A stretch of 55,000 nucleotides of DNA, from positions 1 through 55,000 of the forward strand of contig CAUYUJ010001327.1 of the NCBI GenBank assembly GCA_963575745.1, read 5' to 3'. The position numbers were made by a program, and so were the translations under genes. Source of the DNA: Prorocentrum cordatum (taxonomy: Eukaryota > Sar > Dinophyceae > Prorocentrales > Prorocentraceae). Positions 50,355 through 55,000 of this stretch are shown in pieces; the first letter of the stretch is position 1; each line of letters opens with the position of its first letter. Below the pieces are notes generated by a model that saw only the letters and a list, made by a program, of their open reading frames with translations, was not told where the DNA came from and did no database searches.

Positions 50355-51640
50355 TGACTAACGTCCTGCGGCTATCGGCTGCTCTCCCCCTCTCCCTCCT
50401 GGCGCTTACAAGTCCTGCGGCTATCGGCCGCTACCCCCCCCTTCCTCGTCGCCACATCTGCTCACAAGTCCAGCGGCTATCGGCTGCTACCCCCCCTTTC
50501 CTCGTCGCCACAGCACAGTGCCTGAGAGGCGCGGCTATCACGGGTCCCGCCTCACGCAGGCAGGGTCAATCGGGGCTGGCCCCAGAGCCGAAGGACTCCC
50601 ACTGGGCGGCCACGTTCCTGACGGCCCACCCAGTGTTGGGTTTCGTTTCACCGCAGTGGCAGGCCGCGGCCTCGGTTCCCGTGCTACCTCCTGGGAGTGA
50701 GGTACACCCCCCACGCTGCGCTAGACACCCACGTGCCCCGTGGGCTCATAGCCCGTGCGGTCGGCTGAAATAATCCCACCGACGGTTTTGGCCGCGTTGC
50801 CGGCCCGTGGAGGACCTGGTCGGCTCGCTGAAGGCGTTTCCCCATCGTTCCTCCTCGTGCTTCCACCCAGGCACGTTGCCCGCGCTGAGTGCGGGCCGTG
50901 ACGCAGAGGACGCTGGCTGCGGCCCCTCCTCGTGCTCCACCTCTTGAAGTCCAGCTGTGCGCAAGTGGCTTCCCCCTTCGTCGCTGTTGGGGTTGATCAT
51001 CACTGCCACAGCTGCATACAAGTCCAGCGGCTATCGGCTGCTACTCCCCCTTTTCCTCGTCGCCACAGCACTGGTGCCTGAGAGGCGCGGATATATTGGG
51101 TCCCGCCTCACGCAGGCAGTGTGAGTCGGGGCTGACCCCTGGGTCGAAGGATTCCCACTGGGCGGCTACGTTCCTGACGGCCCACCCTGGGATGGGGATT
51201 GTTTCACCGCAGTGGCAGGCCGCGGCCTTGGTTCCCGTGCTACCTCCTGGGAGTGAGGTACACCCCCCACACTGCGCTAGACCCCCACGGCCCCCGTGGG
51301 CTCCTAGCCCGTGCGGCCGGCTGAGATAACCCCACCCACGGTTTTTGGCCGCGTTGCGGCCCGTGGAGGACCGGGTCGACTGGCTGAAGGCGTCGCCCCA
51401 TCTGTCCCCGCCTGCAGTGGATGGCTCTGGCCACGTTTTGTGCCACCTCCTGGGTTCGAGGGGCACTACACTGCGCATAGATACCCGCGGCGTCCCGTGG
51501 GCGCTTGCTCCTGCGGTCGGCTGAAATAACCCCACCCAGGTTCTTTGCCCGCGTTGAGTGCGGGCCGTGGTGCAGAGGCAACTGGCTGAAGGCCTCCCTC
51601 GTGCTTCACCCTTTGAAGTCCAGCTCTATGCTGAGTGGCT
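50355..51640 (-). repeat. Tandem repeats including a 556-bp duplication
   Basis: GCGGCTATCGGCTGCT heads four units (about 50368, 50415, 50473, 51026). About 400 bases at 50464-50860 recur at 51017-51416 with a constant 556-base offset: TGCCTGAGAGGCGCGG, GGCCCACCC, CTACCTCCTGGGAGTGAGGT and GCCCGTGCGG are shared. A smaller unit with GGTTATTTCAGCC (minus strand) recurs near 50765, 51325 and 51525. Confidence 0.75.
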
Positions 51641-52116
51641 TCCCCCCAACGTCGGCGACGGAAGTGACCATCCTTCAGGAGGTCGTGTACGCACAGGGTG
51701 CCATGTGAATGAGTCCACCGCGTTTCTAGACCTTCTGTGCTCTGTTCCGCTTCGTCTCTGTACTCCCTGTGCTGCGCCCCTCGTGGGTGCCAGGGTGCAG
51801 GTTCCGCGTAGTTACTCTTCCATTTACGCGTTGGTGCCTCCAGGTGCCCTTGGTCCGCTGGCATCTGTCCAGTGGTCCTCGCTTGCGTCTCGCCTCTTGC
51901 CGCGGGCCGGCGTAGCACCAGCCTGCGCAGTGCCGCCGCCCTGTCTCCCAACGGTCAGGTTTCCCCACCTGTGGGTCTGGCTTGTGCTCATTTGCTGTCC
52001 ATCCGTGGCAGCTTTTCTGCCGCTGGCATCCGCCCAGTGGTTTTTGCATGGTAATCATCTGGCACTGCGCCCCATTGCCTCACACCGCCCTCTGGATTTC
52101 TCCTTGCGGGCCGCAA
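51641..52116. other. Unique DNA before a T/A homopolymer
   Basis: Frames are open on both strands (51558-52232 plus; 51726-52058 minus). CCACTGGGCGGATGCCAGCGG and CCACTGGACAGATGCCAGCGG (minus strand, about 52045 and 51885) mark a diverged duplication. No recognised gene. Confidence 0.35.
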
Positions 52117-52133
52117 ATATTTTTTTTTTTTTG

Positions 52134-52192
<59 letters not shown>

Positions 52193-52735
52193 ATCCCCAT
52201 CAGCGGGCCCAGCGGCCTGCCCACTGCGGTAGGAGCCTCCACGCCTCCGTGAGTTTGCCTCTCGAATTCTGGTCATTTTGTTCGGTGCACGTGCAGGCGC
52301 GAGCAGTTTGTTCGCCTACTCTGGCTGGCAGCGCACTTTCTTGCTATTAGCCTCGACCGTGGCCCGGACGACGCCTTTGCTCCCTGACCTTTGTCTCGGG
52401 GCCGCTGACCAGAAAAGTATCCCCATCAGCATTTCAGCTGCGGCCCCACCTGCGGCTGCTTCTGAGTGCGGGCTCGGCCGCTGTGCTTGTAGGCTTGCGC
52501 GTGGCCAATTTGGCAGGCCCGTGGCCCAGACCTCTCCTTCGGCGACAGCGTTTCCGCGTCCGCCCGCGAACAAAAAAAGTATCCCCATCAGCCCGCACCC
52601 CCTCGCGCTGACCGGCCCGCTTAGGTGCTGCCTAGGCTGCCGGCTCGTCGGCGTTTGGCAATTAGGCTCGCGCGTGGCTACTTGCCGTCGGCGCGCTCGC
52701 CTGCGGCCGCGACTAAAAAGTATCCCCATCAGCCT
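52117..52735 (+). repeat. Head-to-tail SINE-like units with A-rich tails
   Basis: A T12-G-A52 homopolymer region (about 52121-52190) is followed by CATCCCCATCAGC. GTATCCCCATCAGC then occurs at about 52424, 52577 and 52719, each time directly after an A run of 4-7 bases. Units are about 230, 152 and 140 bases long. They share GGCTTGCGCGTGGC or GGCTCGCGCGTGGC and a GCCGCGAC-type end before the A run. Units with a fixed 5' motif and an A tail, repeated tail to head, look like a retroposed short element. No internal Pol III promoter boxes could be identified. Confidence 0.5.
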
Positions 52736-53290
52736 ATCAAGGAGGACAATCGAGGCGGCCTTTGCGGATCTGTTGCTGTGGGAGGTTCTTGGAGGACTCT
52801 TGAGGCCATCCTGGGGCCCTCTTCGGGCCCCCGTGGTGCCTTTGGGGGGCGTCCCGGGCCCCTCTTGGGACAGTCATGTGCCCCATGGCCAACACAAGAG
52901 GAAAGCTTCAATTCAGGCCCCCCCATTGGAGACCGAACAAGTGCGTGTGGAGGCCCTCTTGGGTCTGATGCTCTCTTGGGCCGTCTTGCGGCTTCAGCAG
53001 CCAATCGGACACGAACAGGCGATAAGGCACACCGCATGGACTTCTTTATGTGCGTTGAAGGGTGTTGGCCCCTGGGGGGTTGCCCTGAACAGCTCTGAGG
53101 GCACTTGGAACCGTCTTGGGGCGGTCAGGGGACCTCTTGGGGGTATGTCGGAGGCTCATTATCTGAAGCCATCTTGAAGTAGCATGCAGCAGATGGGGCC
53201 CTCGTAGAGCCATTTTGGGCAATCTTCGACGTTCTAACCCCTCGGGACTCCCCCGTCCAGACCCAGGGGATGGGGTATGGGGTATGGGGG
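52736..53290 (-). repeat. Block shared with 12761-13150
   Basis: On the minus strand: CCCATACCCC repeats, CAAGATGGCTTCAG, CCCAAGAGGTCCCC and CCAAGAGGGGCCC. It lies 3' of G unit 5 on that strand, as 12761-13150 lies 3' of G unit 2. CGTAGAGCCATTTTGGGCAA at 53203-53222 faintly resembles the spliced leader (see rejected items). Confidence 0.5.
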
Positions 53291-53299
53291 AGAGGTCAA

Positions 53300-54300
53300 G
53301 CTACCCTAAGCAGCAAGCCGTGTCGCTCATTCCCACCCGCCCTCCCACTACATAAGTAGCACCTGAGTCTCAGCACAGGCAGGGGCCGCCATCGACAACC
53401 ATCGGAAGTCAACGCAGACGGCAGCCAGGTGCGCGATGCCCGCCACGCGCACCAGGTGCGCCACATTGGGCAATGTGCCGAACGCCCCACAATCCCTGCC
53501 AAGGTCCAATGCAAACTGACAGCGGGTTTGCGAGCATTGCATATCGTGCCTGGGTGTGCGGCCGCAACCACTTCGAAGTTGCCTCAGACAGATACAGAAG
53601 GCCTGCGCACTTCAGGCAGCATGCCGCCCCATCCGCCGTCCCTGGCAAAGTTGCACTTTGCATCATTTGTGGGAAAAATTATGATGGGCCTGCATGCAGC
53701 AGGCAATACGCCTCCTCCCCCGCCGTCCCCTGTCAAACACCAATGCGAAGTACTCGCGGGCCGTCCGCGCATGATCCAGACTTAGGTGCACTGTGCATTG
53801 TGTATCGTTCTTTGCAAGGGATGGTTGGGGGGTGTTGGCAGCCCTCGCCGTCCTTGCCAAAAACCTATGCGAAATGATCGCGGGGCTTCTGGGCATAATC
53901 CAGATTTTGATGCATCGTGCACTTTGTGTTGTTTTTTTGTCACGGATGGTTGGAGGTTGTTGACATTGCACACAGCATGCAACAAGCTGGAACCCGCGCC
54001 GTCCCCGTCAAAAACCAATGCAAAGCGATCGCGGGGCGTCCGCCCTTGATCCAGATGTTGCGGCAAGTGTACTCTGTGCGTGTTTTGGGACAAGGGTTTC
54101 CGGGGGGGGACTGTCATGGTTTCGGTTTGTTGCAGGTCGGGTGGGGTAGGGGGTGTACATTTATCAGGATCCGTGATCAAGCTACTCCCCCAGACGCAAG
54201 CCGTTTGGCTTATTCCCACCCGCCCTCCCAATTAAGTCGATCCAAGTCTCAGCACATTCAGCAGTCGTCTTCGGATGGGCAGCTATCGGGAACCAGTAGA
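53300..54300 (-). repeat. Family G unit 5, near full length, inverted
   Basis: Read on the minus strand from about 54300: a preceding 3' block (AGCTGCCCATCCGAAGACG, GGGAGGGCGGGTGGGAAT), the unit start TTGATCACGGATCC, then at least four arm pairs of the CCATCCNTGNCAAAAA type against GGTTTTTGNCANGGACGG, the GTGGCGCACCTGGTGCGCG segment, and its own 3' block ending GTAGCTTGACC near 53308. It shows the whole unit is about 880 bases. Confidence 0.65.
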
Positions 54301-54500
54301 TCCCAGGTGCGCGACGCTGAGGCGAGGTGCGCCACGCGTGCCAGGCTCGCCACGCGCACCAGGCGCGCCAGGCACGCCTGATGCGAAGGAGGAGGGAGGG
54401 AGGAGAGGCGGGGACAGAAGGAGCAGGAGGAGGAGGCAAAGGGGAGGGGGAGGAGGATGAGGAGGAGGACGATGAGGAGGAGGACAACGAGAGTAAACCA
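54301..54500. repeat. GCCACGCGCACCAGG repeats then GGA tract
   Basis: GCGCCACGCG and ACCAGGCGCGCCAGGC variants (about 54310-54378) match the GGCGCACC-rich segment of family G; a GGA/GAC tract follows to 54490. Confidence 0.6.
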
Positions 54501-54884
54501 AGCATAGCATCGACAACGTTGCAGTACGCCGTCCAGTCCCTAGTCCCGAGCCCCGTCATCGCGAATCGTCACAAGTGTTTTCTCCACTACGGGAAGCGCA
54601 CCCTGAAATGACGCACGCCCCATGGACCTACCATCCAGGCGAAAGCCCCCCTGTAAAAAAAGGATCGACCCTGCGTGCTAGGAGCCAGAAGAGAAAGAAC
54701 TCCGTTTTGGTGCCGACACGTCCAGCAGAACAAAAAACAACAACTGAAAAAAACAACAACTGAGAAGCAGCCGCCGTCCATCCATTGAACGATTGTTCAC
54801 GTTTGAACACCTGGTCGCAAGAACATGATACAACTCGAGCGAGTGATCGGGAGTCGCCAACGGAACGTGCAAATGCTGAAAATG
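54501..54884. other. Unique lower-GC DNA, no gene recognised
   Basis: An A-rich patch (54715-54765) with AAAACAACAACTGAAAA twice. Short minus-strand frames only. Confidence 0.35.
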
Positions 54885-55000
54885 TTTCAGAAATGCGTGG
54901 CGCGAAGGCGATAACCACACTTTGAAAATGAGCCGCCCCCATCCTCGAGGATGATGCAACATTGGGCACGAAAGCGCGCGGCGCTAAGGCGAGAACCACC
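54885..55000 (-). repeat. 92-bp minisatellite units, minus strand, cut by the window end
   Basis: On the minus strand: TCTCGCCTTAGCGCCGCGCG, CCTCGAGGATGGGGGCGGC, TTTTCAAAGTGTGGTTATCG. This is the unit of 37960-38690 in inverted orientation. The array may continue past the window. Confidence 0.55.

Noticed and set aside
51558-52232. Membrane protein gene on the plus strand near 51900-52060
   Set aside because: Hydrophobic runs are short and the frame passes through duplicated sequence and into the poly-A tract.
53203-53222. A third spliced-leader relic (CGTAGAGCCATTTTGGGCAA)
   Set aside because: Needs a two-base insertion and a deletion to align, and lies inside a repeat block shared with 12761-13150. 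Too weak to call.

Overview
The window reads as nuclear DNA of a dinoflagellate. The strongest evidence is two near-perfect copies of the dinoflagellate trans-spliced leader (SL) embedded in the genome: 4896-4917 has 21 of 22 bases and 41403-41423 has 20 of 21. Neither is followed by the GT donor that a real SL RNA gene needs, so both look like relics of trans-spliced mRNAs copied back into DNA. High GC, decayed LINE-type retroelement pieces and very heavy simple-sequence DNA fit the same picture. I cannot name genus or species. I see no intact recognisable gene, no rRNA or tRNA gene and no CRISPR array. By a rough hand tally about 30 percent of the window is micro- or minisatellite, and most long open frames are translations of those tracts.

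Layout. 1-2745: TCC/CAT satellites with a decayed trinucleotide island. 2746-4895: GC-rich DNA with short-motif clusters, a GAC tract and a heptamer array. 4896-11215: an SL relic followed, on the same strand, by decayed parts of a LINE (coiled-coil ORF1-like region, APE-type endonuclease, reverse transcriptase). 11225-12760: two tandem units of a repeat built from imperfect hairpins (called family G here). Further G units lie at 48690-50018 (+) and 53300-54300 (-). 12761-22720: more satellites and dispersed repeats. 22737-31600: AC, GGA, GGAAT and tetranucleotide tracts separated by dispersed repeats (R1 to R3) and a duplicated proline-rich coding-like segment on the minus strand. 31602-33039: four different short terminal-inverted-repeat (TIR) elements in 1.4 kb. 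33019-36500: two weak minus-strand coding candidates, each with one membrane segment. 36685-38690: GGA tract and a 92-bp minisatellite interrupted by a TA-flanked TIR element. 39009-41335: TCC/CAT satellites. 41403-42490: second SL relic, a short well-placed start codon and a coiled-coil open frame. 44980-46470: a 90-bp minisatellite. 46925-47672: tetranucleotides. 50355-52735: tandem duplications and head-to-tail SINE-like units with A-rich tails.

How it fits together. The window behaves as a transposon and satellite mosaic. Retrotransposition probably brought in the SL-bearing copies, small DNA elements (TA-flanked or with about 9-11 bp direct repeats) landed in older repeats, and microsatellites expanded from seeds inside them. 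Names such as R1 or G are labels for this window only. All repeat alignments were made by eye, so copy borders are approximate.
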